Of a stretch of 64,000 nucleotides of DNA, positions 56,781-64,000 are shown in pieces. The stretch lies in assembly GCA_002163245.1 (NCBI GenBank), contig MAAL01000127.1:1-64000 (forward strand), given 5' to 3'. Made by a program: the position numbers and the translations under genes. Origin of the DNA: Gammaproteobacteria bacterium 42_54_T18 (GTDB taxonomy: Bacteria; Pseudomonadota; Gammaproteobacteria; Pseudomonadales; Ketobacteraceae). How positions within the stretch are numbered: the stretch's first letter is position 1; each line of letters opens with the position of its first letter. Below the pieces are notes generated by a model. It did no database searches. It was not told where the DNA came from and saw only the letters and a program-made list of their open reading frames with translations.

Positions 56781-59009
56781 TTAGTTTGTAGTAAAGGTCA
56801 CTACATCACAATCTGTATCAACAACCATCATGGCGTTACGAGAGCAAACGGTCACTTCGTGATCACCTGTACGCAAACCATATAGATTAATTTCCGTACG
56901 GTTCTTCCAAAGACCAAATGGAGCTCCGTCAACACTGTAACGATAAGCCATACCACCTTCAGATCCAGCAACATCAATCGTAACAACATCGCTTTCAATA
57001 ACCGCTGAGCCTAGACCAAAGATACCTTTCGCCTGAACCCCGCCAACACTCGCATAAGTTCGTGATGCCGTTGCAGCTGCCGTCGCTTCCACTTTAATCA
57101 AGTTACCCGCAAGTGCTATGAAGTTTGCACCTGCATCCGCTACCCAAAGGTCGCCAACATTAAATCCATATCCCGCAAAAGTAGGTAATGGAATCGCTGC
57201 TGCTGTATTAAGGATTGTAGGAAGAACAATAGGCATAAACTCTTCTAACAATGAATTAACCAACGACTCATTCAGCGCAATCGTGCTTGAATCATCGATA
57301 TCACGAACGTTAATGCTCGGCAACCCAACCACTTCAATAGCAATTGCATTATTTTCCGCAACACCAAGATCAGCAGTGACCCTGATATCCATAGTGGCAC
57401 CAACAAACAATGACCAAACCTCAGTTGTTGAGTTGTATGACTCAAAACCGATATAGAAATCATTAAATTCTAATATTCCAAGGCCTTCCTGAAGATCACT
57501 GACCAAATCAATAGTAGGTGCAGCAGCTGGAGCAAATGTCATTCGAACATTACCCGCTGAAGTATCTACACCACCAAGTTCAGGAATATCATCCGCACCC
57601 AACGTAATATTCAACACACCCGCTTCAGTGGCAGCCATCAACGCTTGGTTAATCGCATTCTCTGATATCATCACGCCAACATCTTTCTCATCACCCGCTG
57701 GAGTTGTACTCGTAGGTGAAGGAAGTGTTGCGTCTGTACCAAATGCAGAACCTACATTTTTAGGACCGTTAGAAGTCAACGCATAGATATGAGAATCAAG
57801 CGTAATGTTGATACCATTGCTTGGTGAAGCAAAAGACTCAGGAAGAATAGATGGCTTGATAGTACCGCCACCAAGAACCAGTTCCAAATCAGCAGAAAAC
57901 GTATCCAAAAAGTCACTTACCAAATCAGGAATCATACCCTCAAGCATACCTTCAAGAATCCACTCAAATAGACCTTCGAACACTTCATAGAAAGGAATCA
58001 ATAACCAATCAGGGAAGCTCTCGATATCTGTTCGAATAGTATCTAAGTTAAGGTTTAGATTGTTAACACCGACATTAACAGCGGCATTACCAGCTGAAAC
58101 GCTAACATCACCAGAGAAGTCCACGTAATCAACGGTTAATGTACCGTCGATATTAGAATTCGGTAGCGGCCATGGCCAATCTATAACAACGGTATAACTA
58201 GCCCAAAGGTTATTAAACTTACCACTTAGGTCAAAGTTCCCACCTGTCCCAGTCACATCCATTGTTACGTCAGCAGAACCTAGTGCTGCATCATTCACAT
58301 AGACTTTTACAGAAGCAAGAATAAAGTTTTGATCCAAAATAGGATCTGTTGGTATCAACGCACCAAGATCATCCCCTTCTAACAAGGTTTCGATTTCAGC
58401 AACCATAAAGTCAAGGCCGTTACGATTGATGCGTAACGCCATCGCCTCTTCCATAACTACGCTTTCATCTGCATATTTTTGTGTATTGGTGAACCCCAGC
58501 GAATCTTGAGCAACAAATTCAATGTAATTCGCCGCAGCAATGCTTGCGGTAAAGCTATTATCTTCAGCTAAGGTAATCGTAGATCCGTTAGCCGTTAGGG
58601 ATGCAACACCTGATGGATCTTCTGCATAACCAACAACGGTTAACGTCGAGCCATCGGTCACTGACGTCACATGAACGACAGGGCCAGAAATATCATAGAT
58701 AAAGCTAACAACCGATGTATCGGGTTTAACAACCTTCAACAAGTTCTCGCCTGACAAGATGTAACTTTCGATAGAAGCAGCCGTAGCAGACGCTCCTGCA
58801 TCAGTAACTGAGAATACGGATGTAATGTCTTGACCGTTTAGGCTTACTTCAAACGGATCAGGACGACCACTAGGAAAGGACAGTTGTATGTCTGGAATAT
58901 CGGTATAAACCTCACCATTCACAGGATTATCGACAGTGACAGATTTACATGCCGTTAAAAACAGTGCCATAAAGGCAAACATCAAAAACCGACTAATATC
59001 GGATCGCAT
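56781..59009 (-). CDS. Outer-membrane-type lipoprotein with BPI/LBP-like TULIP fold
   Basis: 742 aa from ATG 59009, chosen because GGAG lies 7 bp upstream and it begins with a lipoprotein signal: MRSDISRF, hydrophobic stretch, LTAC lipobox with Cys21. Residues ~22-185 look like Ig-like/Big repeats. From about 190 the chain resembles BPI: RINRNGLDF (193-201) versus RISQKGLDY at the start of human BPI; SGKF, an amphipathic helix region near 315-370 where BPI's long helix lies; EAGVLNITLGADDIPE (from 462) versus EAGVLKMTLRDDMIP; and IPLPTFAGYGF (from 606) followed by an FIALAG-type tail versus FPLPTPARVQL...FLLFGA. This predicts a two-lobed lipid-binding tube anchored in the envelope. Homology is from memory of BPI, not from alignment. 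The C-terminal ~90 residues are another beta domain. Monocistronic. Confidence 0.72.
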   Translation of the reverse strand: MRSDISRFLMFAFMALFLTACKSVTVDNPVNGEVYTDIPDIQLSFPSGRPDPFEVSLNGQDITSVFSVTDAGASATAASIESYILSGENLLKVVKPDTSVVSFIYDISGPVVHVTSVTDGSTLTVVGYAEDPSGVASLTANGSTITLAEDNSFTASIAAANYIEFVAQDSLGFTNTQKYADESVVMEEAMALRINRNGLDFMVAEIETLLEGDDLGALIPTDPILDQNFILASVKVYVNDAALGSADVTMDVTGTGGNFDLSGKFNNLWASYTVVIDWPWPLPNSNIDGTLTVDYVDFSGDVSVSAGNAAVNVGVNNLNLNLDTIRTDIESFPDWLLIPFYEVFEGLFEWILEGMLEGMIPDLVSDFLDTFSADLELVLGGGTIKPSILPESFASPSNGINITLDSHIYALTSNGPKNVGSAFGTDATLPSPTSTTPAGDEKDVGVMISENAINQALMAATEAGVLNITLGADDIPELGGVDTSAGNVRMTFAPAAAPTIDLVSDLQEGLGILEFNDFYIGFESYNSTTEVWSLFVGATMDIRVTADLGVAENNAIAIEVVGLPSINVRDIDDSSTIALNESLVNSLLEEFMPIVLPTILNTAAAIPLPTFAGYGFNVGDLWVADAGANFIALAGNLIKVEATAAATASRTYASVGGVQAKGIFGLGSAVIESDVVTIDVAGSEGGMAYRYSVDGAPFGLWKNRTEINLYGLRTGDHEVTVCSRNAMMVVDTDCDVVTFTTN

Positions 59010-59558
59010 TGGGTTTCTCCATAAATAGGATAAAAGATGCACTCAAAAACGATACAACCTCTGCAAAAAAGCAGTACTACGATTGTTCGCTAGGTATTGT
59101 TATATTTATTCGCCAATTTGAGCAGCCGTTCATTGGGGTTGGCTAACTCGCTTCGACATTTTTTATCTAACGATCACTTTGCCGCCTAATTGACCACAAA
59201 GCCCAGCCATCATACTGAAAGGTCGACGCCTAATTCAATACTGATAAGGCTATAGTGACAACAAATCACTCTGGCGTTACAAATCTTTACATAACACTCG
59301 GAATATATTGTTTTGTAAACCAATTATACGAAATTGATGACCTGATCAGTCACGCTTTCGCGACCTAATATAACAAAAACAGGGGTTCAAAGCGGCCCCT
59401 AGATACATCCATTAACTCCTTCTATTAAAGTCACCCATATAAACACCTTTAACAACGCATTTAGTTGCGGTTACAAATACGCTGTTCAAATTTACTGACT
59501 AGCGTAAAATGCGCCTCCTCGCGTACTTACCTCGAATCAACGTCGGCAGTTAAACATC
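59010..59558. other. 549-bp divergent intergenic region
   Basis: No supported gene. The region holds the promoters of the BPI-like lipoprotein gene and of dusC. A small palindrome CTGATCAG lies near 59342-59352 within TGACCTGATCAGTCA. No repeat array or structured RNA seen. Confidence 0.45.
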
Positions 59559-60524
59559 ATGAAAGTAATTCTCGCCCCAATGGAAGGCGTCCTTGATCAC
59601 CCAATGAGAGAGTTGTTATGCGAGCTAGGTGGTTTTGATTACTGTGTTACTGAGTTTGTCAGAGTAACCAGCCAGCTATTGCCGAATCGAGTATTCCATC
59701 GACTATGCCCAGAACTAAAGCAAGGCGGAAAAACTCTCAATGGCACTCCTGTTATTCTACAGTTGCTAGGAGGCAATGCTGACATGCTTGCTGCCAATGC
59801 CGCTCGTGCATGTAATTTAGGGGCTCCAGGCATTGACCTTAATTTTGGCTGTCCCGCTAAGACAGTGAACCGTCATGATGGCGGAGCTGCATTATTAAAA
59901 AGCCCTGAGCGACTGTATAACATCGTTTCTGAAGTGCGTAACAGTGTTCCAGCCCACATCCCCGTTACAGCAAAAATGCGCTTAGGATTTGAAGACAAGT
60001 CTCTTGCCGTTGAAAACGCCTGTGCCATAGAGGCAGGAGGTGCCGCCCACATTACTGTTCATGCTCGTACTAAAGTAGAAGGTTATGCTCCTCCTGCTCA
60101 TTGGCAGTGGCTGAATACAATACGGCAGCGCGTGGACATACCAATCATTGCCAACGGTGAAGTCTGGAACGTAGGGGATTACGACCGCTGTCGCGATGTC
60201 AGCCAGTGCACAGACGTAATGATAGGCAGAGGTGCCATACGCACCCCCGACATTGGTTTACAAATTAATGCTGCAAACCAAAACAAACCATATACGCCTC
60301 TTCAATGGGGGGATGTCTGTTACTTGGTGCTCAAATTTTATCAACGCATAGAGCACATTCCTACACGCTTCGCTTGCAGTCGTCTAAAACAATGGGTGGG
60401 CCTTTTATCGAATGGATACCCTGAAGGCAAAGAGCTATTTTCTCGAATTAAACGCCTAAAAGACATTCAGCTAATCCTCAAAGAAATTGATAGCGATATC
60501 AAACAAAGCCTGCCTACGCAATAA
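59559..60524 (+). CDS. dusC: tRNA-dihydrouridine(16) synthase
   Basis: 321 aa flavoenzyme reducing uridine 16 in tRNA. LAPMEGVLDHPMRELL and CVTEFVRVTSQLLPNRVFHR are DusC-specific near the N-terminus; catalytic C98 in LNFGCPAKTVNRHDGG; K/R motif VTAKMRLG; GRGAIRTPD; C-terminal helical tRNA-binding domain (about 245-321) with ARTRFACSRLKQWVGLL-type sequence. No ribosome site is visible before ATG 59559, and translation may depend on another feature. Confidence 0.94.
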   Translation: MKVILAPMEGVLDHPMRELLCELGGFDYCVTEFVRVTSQLLPNRVFHRLCPELKQGGKTLNGTPVILQLLGGNADMLAANAARACNLGAPGIDLNFGCPAKTVNRHDGGAALLKSPERLYNIVSEVRNSVPAHIPVTAKMRLGFEDKSLAVENACAIEAGGAAHITVHARTKVEGYAPPAHWQWLNTIRQRVDIPIIANGEVWNVGDYDRCRDVSQCTDVMIGRGAIRTPDIGLQINAANQNKPYTPLQWGDVCYLVLKFYQRIEHIPTRFACSRLKQWVGLLSNGYPEGKELFSRIKRLKDIQLILKEIDSDIKQSLPTQ

Positions 60525-60585
60525 GTGACTGCTCATCCACAAAGCGAATGTGATGTCAATCAATGCAGTGCCAAAAAAACATCAT

Positions 60586-60610
60586 TTTTTATCAATTTAA
60601 CTGATAAAAA
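60586..60610. terminator. Short AT hairpin after dusC
   Basis: TTTTTATCA (60586-60594) pairs with TGATAAAAA (60602-60610) around a 7-nt loop, in a very AT-rich stretch (60580-60632). It may terminate dusC, but without GC core it is weak; it also forms an easily melted region next to the DnaA boxes. Confidence 0.45.
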
Positions 60611-60712
60611 CTTAACTTATTGTTTTTATTGCCCTTTCAGACTTTCCGTTCAATATTCACCCAAACCGTCAACACCCTTAGTAACAGGGGGCTACATGAT
60701 GTTACAAAATCC

Positions 60713-60747
60713 TTATTCACAGACTTATCCACAACAACTGTGGAAAA
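60713..60747. promoter_or_regulatory. Cluster of three DnaA boxes
   Basis: TTATTCACA (60713-60721) and TTATCCACA (60725-60733) on the plus strand and TTTTCCACA on the minus strand (60739-60747) all match TTWTNCACA. A weaker fourth site, TCATCCACA, is at 60533-60541. All lie in the 352-bp spacer between dusC and an unrecognised gene. The short ORFs crossing this spacer are not supported. Confidence 0.75.
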
Positions 60748-60789
60748 AACATTCCCTGGACAACGTCAAAAACCCTGCTACACCCTAAG

Positions 60790-60798
60790 TGATATAAT
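60790..60798 (+). promoter_or_regulatory. Extended -10 promoter ahead of unknown gene
   Basis: TGATATAAT: a consensus TATAAT at 60793-60798 with TGn before it. It lies 43 bp downstream of the DnaA boxes and about 79 bp before the ATG at 60877. No good -35 is seen, which extended -10 promoters do not need. Confidence 0.6.
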
Positions 60799-60876
60799 TG
60801 AACGCATTCGTCTCTTTACCAACACCCAACGCTGCGATAGAGTGCAGCAATCTACTTACTGTTTGAGACTTTTTGA

Positions 60877-61575
60877 ATGACAAACTCTACGCAACTCACA
60901 CCTTATATCGGATTCAAAACTACTGAAGCATTACGAGGAAAACTGAATCGTTTCCTTGAAGCTGTTGAAGCTAACGACAAAACTGCAGGATCACTATATA
61001 TAGAATTTATTGGTGAACTGACTGAGCATGTCATCGACACATTATTGCTAAAAATGGTTGAGATTGCTGAAATCAATAAAGTCGGACAAAAAGTTATAAG
61101 GTTTTGCGCATCATCATCCACAAAAGTCTCTGGTATGTTAACCAGTAAAATCTATAAAAAGATGCCGGTTAAAGAATTATTGCCCGTTGCTAACCTATGG
61201 ACTAAATTTTTAAAAAACTCGCAAACCGATAACCATGGTGAGTGGTACCTCCTTACACCAATTTCCAATGAGTTCGGTCAAGACTTAGATGCAATCCTTG
61301 CAGAAAAGGGAGGTAGCTCTGAATTCGCACCAAACGATCTCAACGACGTGATGCAAAAATACGATCAACTTATGCAGATTATCATCGACACTTTTTTCTT
61401 AGAAGCAACCAAAGTTGTCAAAATTGGCGCGATTACTAACAAGATGTTAACGGTAGGTGTTGATACCGTAGAAAAGGCGGTTAACGCTGTACTTGAAAAA
61501 GTCATCAAACCCCTTGAACCCTCTCATTTTGGGAAATTTGTAGAACACACGGAAAATTTCTATATCCGTTTATAA
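60877..61575 (+). CDS. Unrecognised protein downstream of DnaA boxes
   Basis: 232 aa, soluble, mostly helical, with no signal peptide. I recognise no family. Visible features: YIEFIGELTEHVIDTLLLKMVEIAE helix pair, a short basic stretch STKVSGMLTSKIYKK, and a C-terminal set of amphipathic helices containing VVKIGAITNKMLTVGVDTVEKAV. Codon use and base content look like neighbours, so it is probably not foreign. It sits alone between terminators, under an extended -10 promoter next to three DnaA boxes, so its expression may be linked to replication status (inference). Confidence 0.75.
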   Translation: MTNSTQLTPYIGFKTTEALRGKLNRFLEAVEANDKTAGSLYIEFIGELTEHVIDTLLLKMVEIAEINKVGQKVIRFCASSSTKVSGMLTSKIYKKMPVKELLPVANLWTKFLKNSQTDNHGEWYLLTPISNEFGQDLDAILAEKGGSSEFAPNDLNDVMQKYDQLMQIIIDTFFLEATKVVKIGAITNKMLTVGVDTVEKAVNAVLEKVIKPLEPSHFGKFVEHTENFYIRL

Positions 61576-61622
61576 CGCCCTCCCCCTTATTGCTTAACAG
61601 TCAAATTTATGACAAACCCTAT

Positions 61623-61649
61623 AAGCCCACATAATACGTGGGCTTTTTT
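61623..61649 (+). terminator. Intrinsic terminator
   Basis: AAGCCCAC (61623-61630) pairs with GTGGGCTT (61638-61645), followed by T run to 61649. Ends the unknown 232-aa gene. Confidence 0.92.
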
Positions 61650-61753
61650 GTACCTGTTACGCACATAATTCGTACTATTGTCCTACACTTAGCTGACGAT
61701 AAAGTAACTTTATCAATTGATGGTTTTATCAACGACTAAGCTGGAGTGTCCTT

Positions 61754-62497
61754 ATGCAAGCTTGCACAAAATCTATCGTTATTACTTCGTTATTGATGTT
61801 GTTTTCTTCAGCCGCCATTTCTGGTCAGAGCTTCACTGTAGGAACAGAGAACTTAGAGTACCTACCTTTTGGTACCTCTGTCGACGGCAAAGCCATGGGT
61901 TTTTTTAAAGATGTCTTAGATGAATTTGGTAAAACCAAAGGTTATACCTTCACCTTATCCCCAACTCCAGTAAAACGATTAATGAACAATCTTATCACCG
62001 ATAAGATTGATTTTAAGATTCCTGACAATCCGGTTTGGGCGTCTAGCTTAAAAATCGGTAAAAATATCACTTACAGCTCGCCACTCACCGTGTATTTGGA
62101 CGGTGTGCTCGTCGAGCCAAAAAACAAAGGGGCAGGTTATGAAAAGCTATCTAACTTAGTTACCGTGAGAGGTTTTACGCCCTTTATCTTTCTTGATGAC
62201 ATTGCCAAGGGTTCTATCAAGCTTCAAGAAACATCAGACTTAGCTGCGGTTATCAAAATGGTATCCGCTGGTAGAGCGCAAGGTGGTTTTGCAAATATCA
62301 CCGTTGCCCAACGCTATATGAAAGACACACTTAAAAAACCTAACCTCTTAGTTTATGACGACAGTATACCAACCGCAAAAAGTGACATCAGCCTTTCAAC
62401 CATAAAACACCCCAAAGTAATTGAAGAGTTTAACGCCTTTTTACAGTCTCACGCCCAATGGATTAACGACTTAAAAAAGGAACAAAATATACCGTAA
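61754..62497 (+). CDS. Periplasmic substrate-binding protein, family 3-like
   Basis: 247 aa. Signal peptide 1-24 (ending AISG). The remaining chain has the family 3 solute-binding layout: FTVGTENLEYLPF start, GFFKDVLDEFGKTKGYTFTL, a middle LVTVRGFTPF, and DLAAVIKMVSAGRAQGGF. No permease or ATPase gene is near, so it may be an orphan binding protein, a sensor input or a chemoreceptor ligand carrier. GGAG stands 7 bp before ATG. It lies 93 bp before the Tsx-like channel gene on the same strand. Confidence 0.85.
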   Translation: MQACTKSIVITSLLMLFSSAAISGQSFTVGTENLEYLPFGTSVDGKAMGFFKDVLDEFGKTKGYTFTLSPTPVKRLMNNLITDKIDFKIPDNPVWASSLKIGKNITYSSPLTVYLDGVLVEPKNKGAGYEKLSNLVTVRGFTPFIFLDDIAKGSIKLQETSDLAAVIKMVSAGRAQGGFANITVAQRYMKDTLKKPNLLVYDDSIPTAKSDISLSTIKHPKVIEEFNAFLQSHAQWINDLKKEQNIP

Positions 62498-62590
62498 CCA
62501 AATGAATTTTAACGACAGGACATAACATCTTACGGATAAAGGCCCAAACCAATACAACAGTATAACGTTTAGTCACCGAAGGTTATCATT

Positions 62591-63349
62591 ATGAAGCAAG
62601 TCCCAACGCAATTTTCTGTTTCAAAACTAACACTCGCAATTGCCGGAACCATGGTGGGTGCCCTCCTCAGCGCTCCATCGCTCTATGCAAAACAACTATG
62701 GAGTGACAATAGTCTGTCTTTATTAAGAGGCAATGATTATGAGGTGGGGGGCGAAGGTAGAAAAGTATTAACCTTTGAACATGTCAGCGGACACTCATGG
62801 GGCGACATGTTTATGTTTGTTGATCGCCTAGAGTCCGATAACGGCGATTTAGAAACATATTGGGAATTATCTCCCCGCCTTAGTATTGGTAAAATGATGA
62901 GTAAGGAACTTACCGCAGGCCCTATCAAGGATGTATTAATTACCACTACAGTTGAGATTGCAGACGGCCCCTTCCCTTTTACAAACTACTTGATAGGCCC
63001 AGCAATCGATCTAGATATACCAGGCTTCAAATACTTTCAACTAAACGCCTACCGTCGCAACAATGAATTCAGCGATGACAATTGGCAGCTCACTCCTGTT
63101 TGGGGTCTTCCTTTCTCGATTGCTGGACAAAATTTTCTTTACGATGGTTTTGCCGACTGGCGCTCTGGTAGCGGTAACAACACAACCGAACTGAATATAA
63201 CCTCTCAATTAACTTGGGATATTGGCGCCCTTATGCAAACCCCAAAAACGTTTTATATCGGTGTCGAGTATGTTTATTGGACAAACAAATTTGGTATTCA
63301 AGATACCGACGAACGAAATTTAAATGCCTTGCTTAAAGTTCACTTTTAA
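62591..63349 (+). CDS. Tsx-like outer-membrane channel
   Basis: 252 aa. Signal peptide 1-33 (ending SLYA, with a twin hydrophobic stretch). The mature barrel has the Tsx family pattern: LTFEHVSGHSWGDMFMFVDR, YWELSPRLSIGK, GFKYFQLNAYRRN and a C-terminal aromatic end KVHF. Tsx takes up nucleosides and some antibiotics; homologues annotated this way may carry other solutes. A periplasmic binding protein is encoded just upstream, which could deliver the same substrate (inference). A 30-bp perfect hairpin terminates it. Confidence 0.87.
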   Translation: MKQVPTQFSVSKLTLAIAGTMVGALLSAPSLYAKQLWSDNSLSLLRGNDYEVGGEGRKVLTFEHVSGHSWGDMFMFVDRLESDNGDLETYWELSPRLSIGKMMSKELTAGPIKDVLITTTVEIADGPFPFTNYLIGPAIDLDIPGFKYFQLNAYRRNNEFSDDNWQLTPVWGLPFSIAGQNFLYDGFADWRSGSGNNTTELNITSQLTWDIGALMQTPKTFYIGVEYVYWTNKFGIQDTDERNLNALLKVHF

Positions 63350-63375
63350 GTTCTTTTAATACCTCTGGACAACAC

Positions 63376-63439
63376 GTAAAACAAACATAAAAAAGGCTTC
63401 CAAAAACAATTTTGGAAGCCTTTTTTATGTTTGTTTTAC
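63376..63439. terminator. Bidirectional terminator, 30-bp perfect arms
   Basis: Left arm 63376-63405 and right arm 63410-63439 pair at all 30 positions around the loop ACAA. A6/T6 runs flank the GGCTTCC core, and a further 13 bp (GTAAAACAAACAT) extend the stem. It separates the Tsx-like gene from the convergent chemoreceptor. Confidence 0.95.
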
Positions 63440-63467
63440 TTCACTCCTTTAGAAAGCATCCAAAGAG

Positions 63468-64000
63468 CTACACTTTAAATCGTGTTACCTGCCCACGTAA
63501 CTCATCGCATAATCCAAGTAGCTCTTTACTGGCATCAGTAGAAGCACCTGTATCCGAGGCAGTATCCACTGCAATATCTTGGATACGTGTTAAGTTGCGA
63601 TTAATATCTTCACTTACCGCTGACTGCTCCTCAATAGCACTGGCAATTTGAGTTGTCATATCACTTATTGTGCTAATTGCACCTGTTATCTCATCCAACG
63701 AACCTTCTGCAGCATTTGCCTTACCTACGGTTAAATCACCAGACTCTTTGCCACCTTCCATGACTTTCACTGCTTCACTAGCACCCGTCTGTAAACGTTC
63801 AATCATATCTTGAATTTCTTGGGTACTTTCTTGAGTTCGGCTCGCTAATGTACGAACTTCATCAGCAACCACAGCGAACCCTCGCCCTTGCTCACCAGCC
63901 CGCGCCGCTTCAATCGCCGCATTTAACGCCAGCAAGTTTGTTTGTTCTGCTATACCACGGATAACATCCAGCACTGTCACTATATTCCCAACGTCGCCTT
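63468..64000 (-). CDS. Methyl-accepting chemotaxis protein, C-terminal part (cut by window edge)
   Basis: The gene enters from the right edge and ends at 63468; its 5' part is outside. About 177 residues are visible. The hairpin tip of chemoreceptors is present: [35 protein letters not shown], and the adjacent coiled-coil heptads with [11 protein letters not shown] follow. It signals to CheA/CheW. No CheB/CheR-binding pentapeptide is seen at the C-terminus (ends [13 protein letters not shown]). The sensory domain is not visible. Confidence 0.96.
   Translation of the reverse strand, partial: GDVGNIVTVLDVIRGIAEQTNLLALNAAIEAARAGEQGRGFAVVADEVRTLASRTQESTQEIQDMIERLQTGASEAVKVMEGGKESGDLTVGKANAAEGSLDEITGAISTISDMTTQIASAIEEQSAVSEDINRNLTRIQDIAVDTASDTGASTDASKELLGLCDELRGQVTRFKV

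Noticed and set aside
60533..60798. Chromosomal replication origin
   Set aside because: DnaA boxes plus AT-rich DNA are suggestive, but no dnaA, dnaN, rpmH, mnmG or parAB genes are near. Kept only as a regulatory or titration hypothesis.
60525..60880. Two overlapping ~86-aa ORFs between dusC and the unknown gene
   Set aside because: They run through the AT-rich hairpin, the DnaA boxes and the promoter; no ribosome site and no protein-like pattern.

Overview
The window reads as a stretch of chromosome from a free-living, probably marine Gammaproteobacterium with moderate-to-low GC. The lineage evidence is a rapA-rluA pair in the order known from enterobacteria, a hexR-gap-pyk cluster, fadH, dusC, murI, serA, OprF-like OmpA, Tsx-like porin and many AraC regulators of the Arabinose-binding type. 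The wealth of fatty-acid genes (acyl-CoA dehydrogenase pair, dienoyl-CoA reductase, FadI-type thiolase, high-molecular-weight FabG, MaoC hydratase, AlkK-like acyl-CoA ligase, several esterases) fits a lipid- or hydrocarbon-using bacterium of the Oleiphilus/Ketobacter/Marinobacter kind; that placement is inference. No prophage, transposon, CRISPR array, rRNA or tRNA gene was recognised.

Layout. 0-5.5 kb: two tandem acyl-CoA dehydrogenases, a protein with a C-terminal cold-shock domain, and a convergent lipoprotein separated from it by a 66-nt perfect palindrome. 6-9.5 kb: a 7TMR-DISM hybrid histidine kinase and an internally duplicated membrane protein. 9.5-15.6 kb: fadH divergent from hexR-gap-pyk, with candidate HexR operators ahead of gap. 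15.6-21 kb: a lipid module of thiolase, divergent HMwFabG, AraC regulator and MaoC hydratase, whose gene set recalls mycobacterial fadA2/fabG4/htdX; then murI, which looks leaderless. 21.9-29.5 kb: a membrane-anchored receiver protein, an rRNA-type methyltransferase, a CheY-like protein, an OmpA protein, an HSL-type esterase and a REC-HPt hybrid kinase. 29.6-36 kb: acyl-CoA ligase with an 86-aa protein and a glycosyltransferase-like protein, an AraC regulator, yaaA-hopJ, and an SDR. 36-41 kb: a signalling block on the minus strand (cNMP-GGDEF cyclase, hybrid kinase, REC-REC-kinase). 41-50.5 kb: MBL hydrolase, ABC1/COQ8-like kinase, HDOD protein, MORN protein, MFS transporter, type-B carboxylesterase, HD protein. 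50.6-56.7 kb: serA divergent from rapA-rluA, then TetR and PilZ. 56.8-64 kb: a large lipoprotein that I read as a bacterial BPI/LBP-like (TULIP) protein, dusC, a cluster of three DnaA boxes ahead of an unrecognised gene, a periplasmic binding protein, a Tsx-like channel and the C-terminal end of a chemoreceptor.

Themes. Lipid turnover genes lie beside several His-Asp and c-di-GMP signalling proteins (GGDEF with I-site, PilZ, HDOD, CheY-like, MCP). The window has an unusually uniform set of bidirectional terminators: GC-rich cores flanked by long A/T arms, giving near-perfect stems of 15-33 bp between convergent genes. The most promising new biology is the BPI-like lipoprotein, the DnaA-box cluster with its downstream unknown gene, the cold-shock fusion, and the membrane-tethered receiver protein. 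All starts were chosen by eye from start codon and Shine-Dalgarno context; homologies are from recognised motifs, not from a search.
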